The notes beneath the pieces were generated by a model, which had not been told where the DNA came from, made no database searches, and saw nothing but the letters and a program-made list of their open reading frames with translations. From contig NZ_SLWN01000001.1 in the NCBI RefSeq assembly GCF_004342025.1, positions 746,788-810,787 on the forward strand: 64,000 bases of DNA. Reading direction: 5' to 3'. This DNA is from Kribbella steppae (GTDB taxonomy: Bacteria > Actinomycetota > Actinomycetes > Propionibacteriales > Kribbellaceae). Shown here in pieces: positions 7,316 through 14,646 of this stretch (position 1 is its first letter; the number at the start of each line of letters is the position of its first letter). Made by a program: the position numbers and the translations under genes.

Positions 7316-8587
7316 ATGGTTACGAACGACTCGGTCAAGGCCACCACCGGACGGCGTCGCGTCCTGGTCATCGGCGGCAAGCTCAAGCATGTACGCAAGG
7401 CCCGGGAGCTCGGCCTGGACGTGGTTCACGTCCAGTTCCCGGACGAGTACGACCGCGGCCACTGGCCCTACGTCGATCAGGCACTGCTGCTCGACTACGG
7501 CGACATCGACCGGCTCCTGCCGCTGGTCCGGGTGTTGCACGAGGCGTACCCGTTCCAGGCGGCCGTGTCGCTGTTCGAGCTCGGGCTGCTGCCGGCGGCG
7601 CGGATCAACGAGGCACTCGGCCTCGACGGCGAGTCCGTCGCCACCGTGGAACTGCTGCTGGACAAGTGGCGGATGCGCCGGCACCTGGCCGCACGGGGCA
7701 TCAGCCCAATGGCCTCCGCGGTCGGCCGTTCCGCGCAGGACGTTCGGGACTTCGTTCAGGCGCACGGGCTCCCGATCATCGTCAAGCCGATCCGCGAATC
7801 GGGCAGCCTGGGGGTGTTCCGCATCCGCGACCAAGCCGACGTGGACGTCGTCGCCGAAAGGTTCCGATCCCTCGACGACGGGCAGTGGGCCGCCAAAGAC
7901 CTGTTTTCCGCCGACTCCTTCGACGAGTTCCTGATGGAGGAGTTCCTGGACGGCCTGGAGATCAGCGTGGAGACCCTGAGCTTCGACGGCCGGCATGTGG
8001 TCGTCGCGGTGACCGACAAAGAGATCGGCGGCTCCGGTTTCGTCGAGATCGGACATTCGCAGCCCAGCGGCTACTCGGCCGAGACGCTGCGCGAGGTCAC
8101 GCGCTTGGTGACGGACTTCCTCGACGCGGTAGGGCTGCGCAACGGTCCAGGGCACACCGAGGTCAAGCTGACCTCGCGCGGCCCGCGGATCGTCGAGTCG
8201 CACAACCGCGTTGGCGGTGACCGGATCAACGAACTGGCCGAGATCGCCTACGGCGTTGACATGGAGCGGTACGCGCTGGGCGCCGGGTTCGGCCTGGTGG
8301 AGCCGCTGACCGCATCGCCCGAGCCTCGGGGCGGAGCAGCCGTCCGGTTCCTCACGCCGGAGCCCGGACGCGTCGTGGAGGTCACCGGCGTCGACGCCGT
8401 ACGCGCGGACCCGGCGTTCGTCGACCTCCAGTTGGAGGTGGGGCCGGGTGACGACGTACCACCGCTGACCTGGAACGAGGACAAGGTCGGTCACGTCGTC
8501 GCCCGCGGCTCCACCGCCACCGAAGCGATCGCCCACGCCAGACGGCTGGCCGCGGCGATCCAGGTGCGTACCGAGGCCGTCGCGTGA
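7316..8587 (+). CDS. ATP-grasp carboxylate-amine ligase
   Basis: Cytoplasmic enzyme, 423 residues, that activates a carboxylate with ATP and joins it to an amine, as L-amino-acid ligases do. Seen: an N-terminal Rossmann-like domain with VLVIGGKLKHVRKARELGL; ATP-grasp lysine segment GLPIIVKPIRESGSLGV; acidic FLMEEFLDGLEISVETL; and the metal/ATP triad RIVESHNRVGGDRIN near residue 310. ATG at 7316 has AGAGGAG 8 nt upstream and is preferred over ATG 7277. Its stop overlaps the GTG of the MFS gene, so ligase and transporter are coupled, which suggests synthesis and export of a small peptide-like product. An alternative GTG/ATG (7236/7242) with good GGAGGAG spacing leads into another frame and is probably not used. 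Confidence 0.85.
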   Translation: MVTNDSVKATTGRRRVLVIGGKLKHVRKARELGLDVVHVQFPDEYDRGHWPYVDQALLLDYGDIDRLLPLVRVLHEAYPFQAAVSLFELGLLPAARINEALGLDGESVATVELLLDKWRMRRHLAARGISPMASAVGRSAQDVRDFVQAHGLPIIVKPIRESGSLGVFRIRDQADVDVVAERFRSLDDGQWAAKDLFSADSFDEFLMEEFLDGLEISVETLSFDGRHVVVAVTDKEIGGSGFVEIGHSQPSGYSAETLREVTRLVTDFLDAVGLRNGPGHTEVKLTSRGPRIVESHNRVGGDRINELAEIAYGVDMERYALGAGFGLVEPLTASPEPRGGAAVRFLTPEPGRVVEVTGVDAVRADPAFVDLQLEVGPGDDVPPLTWNEDKVGHVVARGSTATEAIAHARRLAAAIQVRTEAVA

Positions 8588-9819
8588 GCAGCAGGCAGCC
8601 GGACCAGCCGGGCGTCGACGAGCCGCGATTCCGCGACGCGGTGCGCACCCTGCCCGGCCGGGTGTGGATCATCAGCGTCGGCATCCTGGTCAACCGACTG
8701 GGCAGCTTCCTGCCGGTGTTCATCGTGCTGTACCTGACCCAGCGCGGCTATTCCGCCGGCGCCGCGGGGTTCGTGCTGGGCGTGGCAGGTCTGGCCAACG
8801 TCCTCGGCAACGCCGTCGGCGGCTACCTCGCCGACAAGATCGGCCGGCGCTGGACCATCGTGGTGTCCGCCGTGCCCACCGCCGGTCTGACGGCGATGGT
8901 GCCGTTCGTCGAACCGTTCCCGATCCTCGTCGCGGTGGTAGGTCTCATCGGCGTGACGTCGCAGATCTACCGGCCGGCCGCGGCCGCCGTACTGCTCGAC
9001 TCGGTGACGACCAACCAGCAACGACTCGCGGCCTTCGGGGTGTTCCGGTTCGCGATGAACCTCGGTTCGGCCCTGGGCGGCGTGATCGGCGGCGTACTGG
9101 CCAGCACCTCCTATGCGGGGCTCTTCCTGGCAAACGCCGCCGGATGCCTGCTGTTCGGCGTGGTCGTGGCGGTGCTGCTGCGGGACAAGCCCCAGCCGCC
9201 GTCCGGCCCGGACGACGCGGGCGCGCAGGCGGTGGGGTACCGGCAGGCGCTCGCCGACCGCACACTGGTGCGCTTCCTGGTGATGACCCTGGTCGCCGAG
9301 TTCGTCTACATCCAGTCCACCGTCGGCCTGCCCCTGCACGTCAACGCGGTGGACCTGAGCGCGCGCGACTTCGGTCTCCTCATCGGGCTCAACGGTCTGC
9401 TGGTGCTGGTGCTGGAGTTGCCCATCACCGGCGCGGTCTCCCGCTACCGGCCGGAGTACGTACTGGCCATCGGCAACCTGATCGTCGGAGTCGGTCTCGC
9501 GCTGACCGGGTTCACGACCGACATGGTCCTGCTGGCAGCGACGGTGGTGATCTGGACCTTCGGCGAGATGGTCACCAGCACCTACTCCCAGGCCTACCTG
9601 GGAAGCCTGACTCCGCCTGGGATGGTCGGGCGCTACCAGGGGTTGCACGGCGTCGCGTACACGATCGGTACAGGCGTCGGACCGCTCATCGGCGGCGCCG
9701 TGTACGCGATCGGCCCATGGGCACTGTGGGCCCTGGTCGCCGCGGCCGGACTGCTGTCCGCCCAGCTCTGTCTCCCGCGCCGCCGCGCGGCGTCCACAGT
9801 GAACGAACCAGATTCCTGA
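8584..9819 (+). CDS. MFS transporter coupled to ATP-grasp ligase
   Basis: Twelve-span major facilitator protein, 411 residues. Seen: motif A reads GNAVGGYLADKIGRRWTIV after span 2, and a second-half counterpart lies near SRYRPEYV. The GTG start at 8584 overlaps the ligase stop by 4 bases. Known: MFS proteins with this pairing often export the product of an adjacent ATP-grasp amino-acid ligase, for example bacilysin or dipeptides. Inference: exporter of, and self-protection against, the ligase product. The compound is unknown because no other biosynthetic gene is adjacent. Confidence 0.85.
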   Translation: MSSRQPDQPGVDEPRFRDAVRTLPGRVWIISVGILVNRLGSFLPVFIVLYLTQRGYSAGAAGFVLGVAGLANVLGNAVGGYLADKIGRRWTIVVSAVPTAGLTAMVPFVEPFPILVAVVGLIGVTSQIYRPAAAAVLLDSVTTNQQRLAAFGVFRFAMNLGSALGGVIGGVLASTSYAGLFLANAAGCLLFGVVVAVLLRDKPQPPSGPDDAGAQAVGYRQALADRTLVRFLVMTLVAEFVYIQSTVGLPLHVNAVDLSARDFGLLIGLNGLLVLVLELPITGAVSRYRPEYVLAIGNLIVGVGLALTGFTTDMVLLAATVVIWTFGEMVTSTYSQAYLGSLTPPGMVGRYQGLHGVAYTIGTGVGPLIGGAVYAIGPWALWALVAAAGLLSAQLCLPRRRAASTVNEPDS

Positions 9820-10045
9820 CCATCAGCAGCCACGACGACGACCGCGGCAATCCAGCGAGCTCGCGAGCGCCTGGCTGCCGGCGTGGCACGCGACGGAGGA
9901 GCGTGCGTAGCGGGCTACGAGGGTCATCCTTGCGACCGTGGTCAAAAAGTTTCCGTTTCGGGGCTGAAGTCTGTGAGATTTCCCGCGATCGCGGTACAAA
10001 GAATTCCAGAAGGTCTGTCCGCCCCTAGACCTGGAGGAAATCGTC

Positions 10046-10459
10046 ATGGCCGGAATCAACGGCGAAGTCTCATGGTTCTGTTGCGGTAACGCATGGGGAC
10101 CCTGTGCGAGCACCGGACGAGGTGCTTGCGGAACCTGTCACTCGGGGAACTTCCAGCACGCCTGGCCGAACACCTCGGACGCGTGCTACGCCATCACCCG
10201 GCCGGACTCGTGCGGAATCACCGGGATGTCCCGGCGTACCTGCGGGTTCCGGCACTCCACGACCAACCTGTGCAACGGCGCGCGGGTGGTCACGTCGATC
10301 GCGGACTGCGGTCCGCAGACCGACCTGTTCTGTGGTGAGCGTGCCTGCTGCGGCGGCACGTGCGCCTCCAACCGGATCATCGACCTCACTCCGGCCGCGT
10401 TCTCCGCGATCGCGAGCCTGAGTGCCGGTCTGATCCCCTGCACCGTCGACGTCGGCTGA
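10046..10459 (+). CDS. Cysteine-rich RlpA-like double-psi beta-barrel protein, no signal peptide
   Basis: Small protein of 137 residues with about 15 cysteines in pairs and clusters (FCCGNAWGPC, CGTC, ACCGGTC). Seen: the second half has the double-psi-barrel pattern of RlpA/expansin-like proteins, with an aspartate in SIADCGP, then IIDLTPAAFSAIASL and a closing strand IPCTVDVG. No hydrophobic signal peptide is visible at the N-terminus although the composition suits an oxidising, extracytoplasmic site. ATG at 10046 follows TGGAGGAAATCGTC. It is followed 13 nt later by a Tat-exported protein and then a MauE-like protein. Inference: a disulfide-rich cell-surface protein exported with its Tat partner. 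Enzyme activity is unknown. Confidence 0.7.
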   Translation: MAGINGEVSWFCCGNAWGPCASTGRGACGTCHSGNFQHAWPNTSDACYAITRPDSCGITGMSRRTCGFRHSTTNLCNGARVVTSIADCGPQTDLFCGERACCGGTCASNRIIDLTPAAFSAIASLSAGLIPCTVDVG

Positions 10460-10472
10460 GGGGTGAGCTGAG

Positions 10473-11075
10473 ATGACCACAACAATGGATCGCCGGTCCT
10501 TGCTCACCCGCGCCGCTCTCGGCGCCACCGGCCTGGTGGCCGCCAGCGCCATGGGTTCACTGGCCCCCGAGACCGCGTTCGCCGCGGCCACGCAGTACCC
10601 GGATGCCGACCAACCGGACCCGAACTTCGCCGAGGGCCTGATCATCGGCCGGAACCGGGATCTCCTGCAGGTGCAGGGCTCTGACGGCCGGATGCACCGG
10701 ATCCAGCTGACCGGTGTGACCAGTGTCTGGAAGTTGCGGCCCACCACCCTGGACCAGGTCCGGGTCGGTGATGGCCTGTACGCCCGCGGCGTCCTGATGC
10801 CGGACGGAATCCTCGCCGCCGAGTCGGTGTGGGTGAACATCGTCAACCTCACCGTCGGCATCAACTCGATCGGGCGCTCGGCACTGCAGCTCGACCACCA
10901 CGGCCAGAAGGTCGTCGGGCATCTGCAGCCCGGCCTCACCGCGGCCGTCTACAACGGCACTCCCGCGGTGTCGGACCTGTCGATGCTCAAGGTCGGCCGG
11001 CACGCCCAGGTGATCGGCGCCTGGCGACCGGGGACCAACGAGATCGACATCGCGACCATCTACGCCTCGAACTGA
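10473..11075 (+). CDS. Tat-exported protein of unknown function (DUF5666/OB-like barrel)
   Basis: Protein of 200 residues. Seen: an N-terminal twin-arginine signal MDRRSLLTRAALGATGLV with likely cleavage after AFAAA near residue 38, then a beta-rich mature domain with repeated GRN-, GVT- and GLYARG-type turns resembling DUF5666 barrels. It sits 13 nt after the cysteine-rich gene and 13 nt before the MauE-like gene. Known: Tat carries folded proteins and can carry partners lacking their own signal. Inference: it may escort the cysteine-rich protein through Tat or form its extracytoplasmic partner. No catalytic motif recognised. Confidence 0.65.
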   Translation: MTTTMDRRSLLTRAALGATGLVAASAMGSLAPETAFAAATQYPDADQPDPNFAEGLIIGRNRDLLQVQGSDGRMHRIQLTGVTSVWKLRPTTLDQVRVGDGLYARGVLMPDGILAAESVWVNIVNLTVGINSIGRSALQLDHHGQKVVGHLQPGLTAAVYNGTPAVSDLSMLKVGRHAQVIGAWRPGTNEIDIATIYASN

Positions 11076-11088
11076 CCGGGAGGCCGTG

Positions 11089-11922
11089 ATGTTCGCACAT
11101 CAGGTGGCGGCTGCCCAGCCGCTGCTCATCGGGTTGCTCTTGCTCTGGTCGTCATACGGCAAAGTCGTACGGCGGGACAGCGCAGAGCAAGCGAAACGTA
11201 CGGCGTTGCCTGGGCTGGTCGGCGAGAAGCGTGCCGCACCGGTGTACCGCTTCGTCGGTGGAGTCGAAGCCGTGATCGCTCTGGCGCTGCTCGCGCCGCC
11301 GGTCTGGACTGTTGAGGCGATCCCGGCCGTGGCTCTGGCCGTTGGCTTCACCGGGTATCTGATCTACGCCAAGATCGTTGTCCCGGAGGCGTCCTGCGGC
11401 TGCGTCGGTTCGTCGGCCAAACCCGTCGACCGGCGGGCGATCGGCCGATCACTGTTGCTGCTGGCAACAGCATTGGCAGCGACCACGGCCAGCATCGAAT
11501 GGTGGTCGGCCGGATCCGGAGCGGTCGTCCTGGTGCTGGAGGCCGCGGTGTTCGTCATGTTGTCCGCCGAGCTGGATCGGTACTGGCTGCTCCCTTTGCG
11601 TCGGCTGCGGTTGCGGATCACCCATCCACTCAGCGGCACCGCGACTGACGCCGTACCACTGGCTGCGACGCAGCGACGGCTGCTGCTCAGCCCGGCGTAC
11701 CGTGCGGTCAACGGATTGCTGCGGTCCGATATCCACGACTACTGGGACGACGAGGACTGGCGGTTCGTCAGTTACACCGCCAGGTACGACGGCCGGCCGG
11801 CGACCGCCGTCTTCGCCGTACCGCATCACGACTCCACGCCGGAGTCCGTCCGGGTCGCCGTCGTCGACGAGACGTCGGGTCAGACCCTGTACCGCCCCAC
11901 GGTGCTGGCCACCGCCGGGTAG
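11089..11922 (+). CDS. MauE/DoxX-like membrane protein with C-terminal soluble extension
   Basis: Membrane protein of 277 residues. Seen: four spans in the first half with the motif ASCGCVGSS at about residue 105, the Cys-x-Cys typical of MauE-type proteins. A soluble tail of about 120 residues starts after LLPLRRLRLRI and carries no recognised domain. ATG 11089 (after GGGAGG, spacing 5) is preferred over GTG 11086. Known: MauE is required for maturation of the cysteine-rich light chain of methylamine dehydrogenase, probably by supporting disulfide formation. Here it follows a cysteine-rich protein and a Tat substrate, a parallel arrangement. Inference: it supplies or repairs disulfides in the upstream product. 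Confidence 0.7.
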   Translation: MFAHQVAAAQPLLIGLLLLWSSYGKVVRRDSAEQAKRTALPGLVGEKRAAPVYRFVGGVEAVIALALLAPPVWTVEAIPAVALAVGFTGYLIYAKIVVPEASCGCVGSSAKPVDRRAIGRSLLLLATALAATTASIEWWSAGSGAVVLVLEAAVFVMLSAELDRYWLLPLRRLRLRITHPLSGTATDAVPLAATQRRLLLSPAYRAVNGLLRSDIHDYWDDEDWRFVSYTARYDGRPATAVFAVPHHDSTPESVRVAVVDETSGQTLYRPTVLATAG

Positions 11923-11933
11923 GCGACACCTCG

Positions 11934-11970
11934 AGCCCTCGCGGAGCTGCTGACCGGCTCCGCGAGGGCT
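11934..11970 (+). terminator. Rho-independent-type terminator of the MauE-like cassette
   Basis: Perfect 14-bp stem AGCCCTCGCGGAGC / GCTCCGCGAGGGCT with a 9-base loop, 12 bases after the stop codon, followed by TCGTGCTGTT. Confidence 0.88.
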
Positions 11971-12017
11971 TCGTGCTGTTGACACCGATTGAGCGGCGGT
12001 GGCGTGACGCCGGACGT

Positions 12018-12038
12018 CATTAGGAAGGTTTCCTAATG
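12018..12038. promoter_or_regulatory. Operator-like palindrome
   Basis: Nine-base perfect arms CATTAGGAA and TTCCTAATG separated by GGT. It is AT-rich against the GC-rich background, so selection is likely. It lies between the terminator at 11934-11970 and the XRE/Fic operon, 144 bases upstream of the XRE start. The shape resembles operators of ROK or MarR-type regulators. Which gene it controls is unclear. Confidence 0.55.
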
Positions 12039-12120
12039 ATTGATTGACTCCCCTGCAAGAACGGCGGCACCCCGACCATCCTCATCGTCCGCCTCAAGTT
12101 CCCCTGATGCTTTGCGACGG

Positions 12121-12158
12121 TACTGTCACAGGGGCTACTCTGTGACAGTACCGTCACA
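12121..12158. promoter_or_regulatory. Three-box operator of the XRE/Fic operon
   Basis: TACTGTCACA (12121-12130) and its exact complement TGTGACAGTA (12141-12150) form a 10-base inverted repeat with a 10-base spacer. A third box CCGTCACA (12151-12158) pairs with the central TGTGAC at 6-base spacing. All three lie 24-61 bases upstream of the XRE start at 12182. Antitoxin-type XRE proteins usually repress their own operon by binding such repeats, so autoregulation is likely. Confidence 0.65.
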
Positions 12159-12181
12159 GCAGGCGGGGACGGAGGATGGGC

Positions 12182-12529
12182 ATGTCGATCCAGCAGATGG
12201 CTGGCCTGGGTGCGGCCGTTCGCGCCGAGCGACGTCGGCGCGGGCTGTCTCAGGCTGCCCTGGCCGCGCAGGCGGGCGTGTCGCGGGAATGGCTCAGCCG
12301 CCTGGAGAACGGGGCTCCCCGCCTCGAGGCGGACAAGGTCCTCACCATCATGGGTGTGCTCGGCTTCGCCGTACTCGCCCGCGACGAACAACCCACGCAG
12401 GCCGACATCGCGAAGGCTCAGAAGGTGGCTTGGACGATGGCCCTGGAGGCGCAGCCACTCACCGACGAGGGCTTCCAGCGAGTGCTTCGTAAAGTCGTCG
12501 CACGCCGCCAGGGTCGCTCCGCCGCGTGA
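12182..12529 (+). CDS. XRE-family transcriptional regulator / antitoxin partner of Fic protein
   Basis: DNA-binding protein of 115 residues. Seen: a helix-turn-helix LSQAALAAQAGVSREWLSRLENG at about residues 23-45, followed by a short helical tail. ATG 12182 is chosen because GGAGG sits six bases upstream; ATG 12176 overlaps that site. The stop overlaps the GTG of the Fic gene by 4 bases. Known: Fic proteins of the 'mobile mystery protein B' group are encoded with an HTH partner ('mobile mystery A'). Inference: represses the operon through the boxes at 12121-12158 and may restrain the Fic enzyme. Confidence 0.8.
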   Translation: MSIQQMAGLGAAVRAERRRRGLSQAALAAQAGVSREWLSRLENGAPRLEADKVLTIMGVLGFAVLARDEQPTQADIAKAQKVAWTMALEAQPLTDEGFQRVLRKVVARRQGRSAA

Positions 12530-13131
12530 CGCAGCTCAGTAGCCACGAGGACGGTCAGACCCCAGTCGACGCCGACGATGCGCAGCACCTGACAGACAGC
12601 TACGCCTGGATCGGGACCCGCGACGAGCTGAACGACGCCGAGGCGTCGAACATCACCGATGCTCTGCTCTGGCTCGAGGATCAGGAGCTTGGAGCGAATG
12701 ACCTGCTCAACCAGTCCGTGCTCCGCGAGCTGCACCGCCGGATGTTCGGCGAGGTGTGGAACTGGGCGGGTCTCCTCCGCCGGCGTGACACCACCATCGG
12801 CGTCCCGCCGGTCCAGATCCAGGAGCGGTTGCAGACGCTGCTCGGTGACACCCTCTTCTGGATCGAGCAAGGTACGTACGGCGCATCGGAGATCTGCATT
12901 CGGTTCCACCACCGGCTCGTCTTCATCCACCCGTTTGTGAGCGGCAACGGCAGACACGCACGCCTGGCCGCCGGCGCACTCGCCGACTCGCTCGGCCTCG
13001 GACCCGACCATCTGTCCTGGGGCGCACGCAGCGGTCAATCGCCGATCGAGGCTCGCCGTCGGTACCTCGATGCCCTTCGTGCCGCGGACAGAGGCGACTA
13101 CACCGATCTACTGGCAACTGCCGTCCGCTAA
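12526..13131 (+). CDS. Fic/DOC-family AMP-transferase (mobile mystery protein B-like)
   Basis: Cytoplasmic Fic-fold enzyme of 201 residues that would transfer AMP (or another nucleotide part) to a protein hydroxyl. Seen: the full catalytic motif HPFVSGNGRHAR, with His135, Asn141 and Arg143; FHHRLVFIH before it; and RMFGEVWNWAG near residue 72, typical of the mobile-mystery-B group. No clear inhibitory (S/T)xxxE(G/N) helix was found in the N-terminus, so control may come from the XRE partner. GTG 12526 overlaps the XRE stop. Target protein unknown. Convergent with the Nudix gene 6 bases away. Confidence 0.85.
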   Translation: MTQLSSHEDGQTPVDADDAQHLTDSYAWIGTRDELNDAEASNITDALLWLEDQELGANDLLNQSVLRELHRRMFGEVWNWAGLLRRRDTTIGVPPVQIQERLQTLLGDTLFWIEQGTYGASEICIRFHHRLVFIHPFVSGNGRHARLAAGALADSLGLGPDHLSWGARSGQSPIEARRRYLDALRAADRGDYTDLLATAVR

Positions 13132-13137
13132 GCGCGT

Positions 13138-13659
13138 TCAGCGGCCGAAGTCGGCGTACTTTGGGGTGCCGTCGGTGAGGGCCTGCTGGGCCAGGGTGAG
13201 GCGGCGGGTCAGGGAAGGGCGGAGGCGGTCGCGCGCTTCGTCGAGGGTGAGGAAGTCGTGGGCTCGGGCTTCCACCGGGTCGATCTTCAGTTGGGCGATG
13301 GTTGATGGATCGAGTACGCCGCCGTCGAAGATGAAGGCGAGGGCGTCGGACCAGACGCCGAGGGCCGGGACCCAGTCGACGACGAGGAGGGGGCCGATCT
13401 CCAGGGCCAGGCCGAGTTCCTCCTGGATCTCGCGCCGGCAGGCCTCGTACGGCGATTCGTCGTACTCGGCGATCCCACCGGGGATGTCCAGGGTCGGCTT
13501 GTAGGTCGGCTCGAGGAACAGGATGCGGCCGGCCTGATCGCGGATCAGCGCCCCGCCGGCCGCGGTCTTCCGCGGAAACCGGCCCGCGATCCCGGGATGG
13601 AACTCCTGCTCCGGCTCGCCCTCGGCGAGCAGATCGCCCCGGCGGATGTCGTCGTCCAC
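13138..13659 (-). CDS. NUDIX hydrolase
   Basis: Hydrolase of nucleoside diphosphates linked to another group, 173 residues, cytoplasmic. Seen: a perfect Nudix box, G-x5-E-x7-REIQEELGL (GGIAEYDE then REIQEELGL), at about residues 75-97, which binds Mg2+. GTG 13659 is chosen with GGGAGG 9 bases upstream; a nearer GTG is too close to the site. Divergent from the metal transporter at 13738, with under 80 bases between starts, so the metal operators at 13708-13747 could affect both. Substrate not predictable. Confidence 0.88.
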   Translation of the reverse strand: MDDDIRRGDLLAEGEPEQEFHPGIAGRFPRKTAAGGALIRDQAGRILFLEPTYKPTLDIPGGIAEYDESPYEACRREIQEELGLALEIGPLLVVDWVPALGVWSDALAFIFDGGVLDPSTIAQLKIDPVEARAHDFLTLDEARDRLRPSLTRRLTLAQQALTDGTPKYADFGR

Positions 13660-13707
13660 GGCTCGCACCCTCCCAGTCGCGGTGCCGATCCGCAATCCGG
13701 CCTTGTT

Positions 13708-13747
13708 TTCGGTCCACCGAACTCTTATGTTTTCGGTGTGCCGAAAA
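13708..13747. promoter_or_regulatory. Tandem DtxR/MntR-type operators overlapping the start of the metal ABC operon
   Basis: Two related palindromes: TTCGGTCCACCGAA (13708-13721, perfect) and TTTTCGG-TGTG-CCGAAAA (13730-13747). Their form fits DtxR/MntR-family operators, and a DtxR-family gene ends this operon (16246-16926). The second site contains the GTG start codon 13738 itself. TTATGT at 13725-13730 is a possible -10 element, implying a leaderless transcript that begins at or next to the start codon and is fully blocked by repressor. Confidence 0.7.
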
Positions 13748-14646
13748 CAGTCGCGATCCTGCCGTTGCTGCTGGCTCTCGGGGTGTTGCCCGCGTGCTCG
13801 CCGAGCCAGGCCTCCGGCACCGACGAGCCGGTGGTGCTGACGACGTTCACCGTGCTCGCCGACATCGCGCGGAACGTGGCGGGCGACCACCTGAAGGTCG
13901 AGTCGATCACCAAGGTGGGTGCCGAGATCCACGGGTACGAGCCGACACCGGGTGACATCCGGAAGGCTTCGGACGCCGATCTGATCCTGGACAACGGTCT
14001 CAACCTCGAGGTGTGGTTCCACCAGTTCGTCGAGTCGGTCGACGTACCGCACAAGATCGTCTCCGACCGCGTCGCGCCGATGGACATCACCGAGGACTCG
14101 TACGCCGGCAAGCCGAATCCGCACGCGTGGATGAGCCCCAAGAACGTTCAGATCTACGTCGACAACATGGTCGACGCGTTCTCCGAGCTCGATCCCGAGA
14201 ACGCGGCCGCCTTCGCCGCGAACGGCAAGACCTACAAGGCGGAGCTGCAGAAGGTGCAGGACGAGCTCGTGGCGGAGTTGTCGGCGGTGCCGAAGAAGCA
14301 GCGCGCACTGGTCAGCTGCGAGGGCGCGTTCTCCTACCTGGCGCGCGACGCCGGGCTCACCGAGAAGTACATCTGGCCGGTCAACGCCGAACAGCAGGCC
14401 ACACCGCAGCAGATCGCCTCGACGACCGAGTTCGTGAAGACCAACGCCGTACCCGCGGTGTTCTGCGAGTCGACCGTGTCGGACAAGGCGATGCGACAGG
14501 TCGCGTCCGGCACCGGCGCCGAGTTCGGCGGCACCTTGTACGTCGACTCGCTGTCCGAGGCGGACGGCCCGGTTCCGACGTACCTGGACCTGATCCGGTA
14601 CGACGCGGACACGATCATCCGCGGTCTGACGGGACGCACCTCATGA
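13738..14646 (+). CDS. Metal ABC transporter substrate-binding lipoprotein (Mn/Zn/Fe cluster A-I)
   Basis: Surface lipoprotein of 302 residues binding a divalent metal, probably Mn2+ or Zn2+. Seen: a short signal peptide with Cys20 after LGVLPA; metal ligands are expected in VGAEIHGYEPTPGD (His), NPHAWMSPKN (His), EGAF (Glu) and the late acidic strand YVDSLSE (Asp). This pattern suits TroA/MntC/PsaA-type proteins. GTG 13738 is preferred over the longer frame from 13597, which lies inside the divergent Nudix gene and adds no signal peptide. No Shine-Dalgarno is present, in keeping with leaderless translation. Stop overlaps the ATPase start. Confidence 0.9.
   Translation: MPKTVAILPLLLALGVLPACSPSQASGTDEPVVLTTFTVLADIARNVAGDHLKVESITKVGAEIHGYEPTPGDIRKASDADLILDNGLNLEVWFHQFVESVDVPHKIVSDRVAPMDITEDSYAGKPNPHAWMSPKNVQIYVDNMVDAFSELDPENAAAFAANGKTYKAELQKVQDELVAELSAVPKKQRALVSCEGAFSYLARDAGLTEKYIWPVNAEQQATPQQIASTTEFVKTNAVPAVFCESTVSDKAMRQVASGTGAEFGGTLYVDSLSEADGPVPTYLDLIRYDADTIIRGLTGRTS

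Noticed and set aside
7236..7934. 232-codon frame with good Shine-Dalgarno upstream of the ATP-grasp gene
   Set aside because: After about 25 codons it overlaps the ligase in another frame with Ser/Arg-rich nonsense; at most a leader peptide, recorded as a finding.
8491..9648. 385-codon frame antisense to the MFS gene
   Set aside because: Composition (Gln/His/Arg-rich) is typical of antisense frames; no start site and no domain.
13597..13737. N-terminal extension of the metal-binding lipoprotein
   Set aside because: It overlaps the divergent Nudix gene and would bury the signal peptide; GTG 13738 gives a proper lipoprotein signal.
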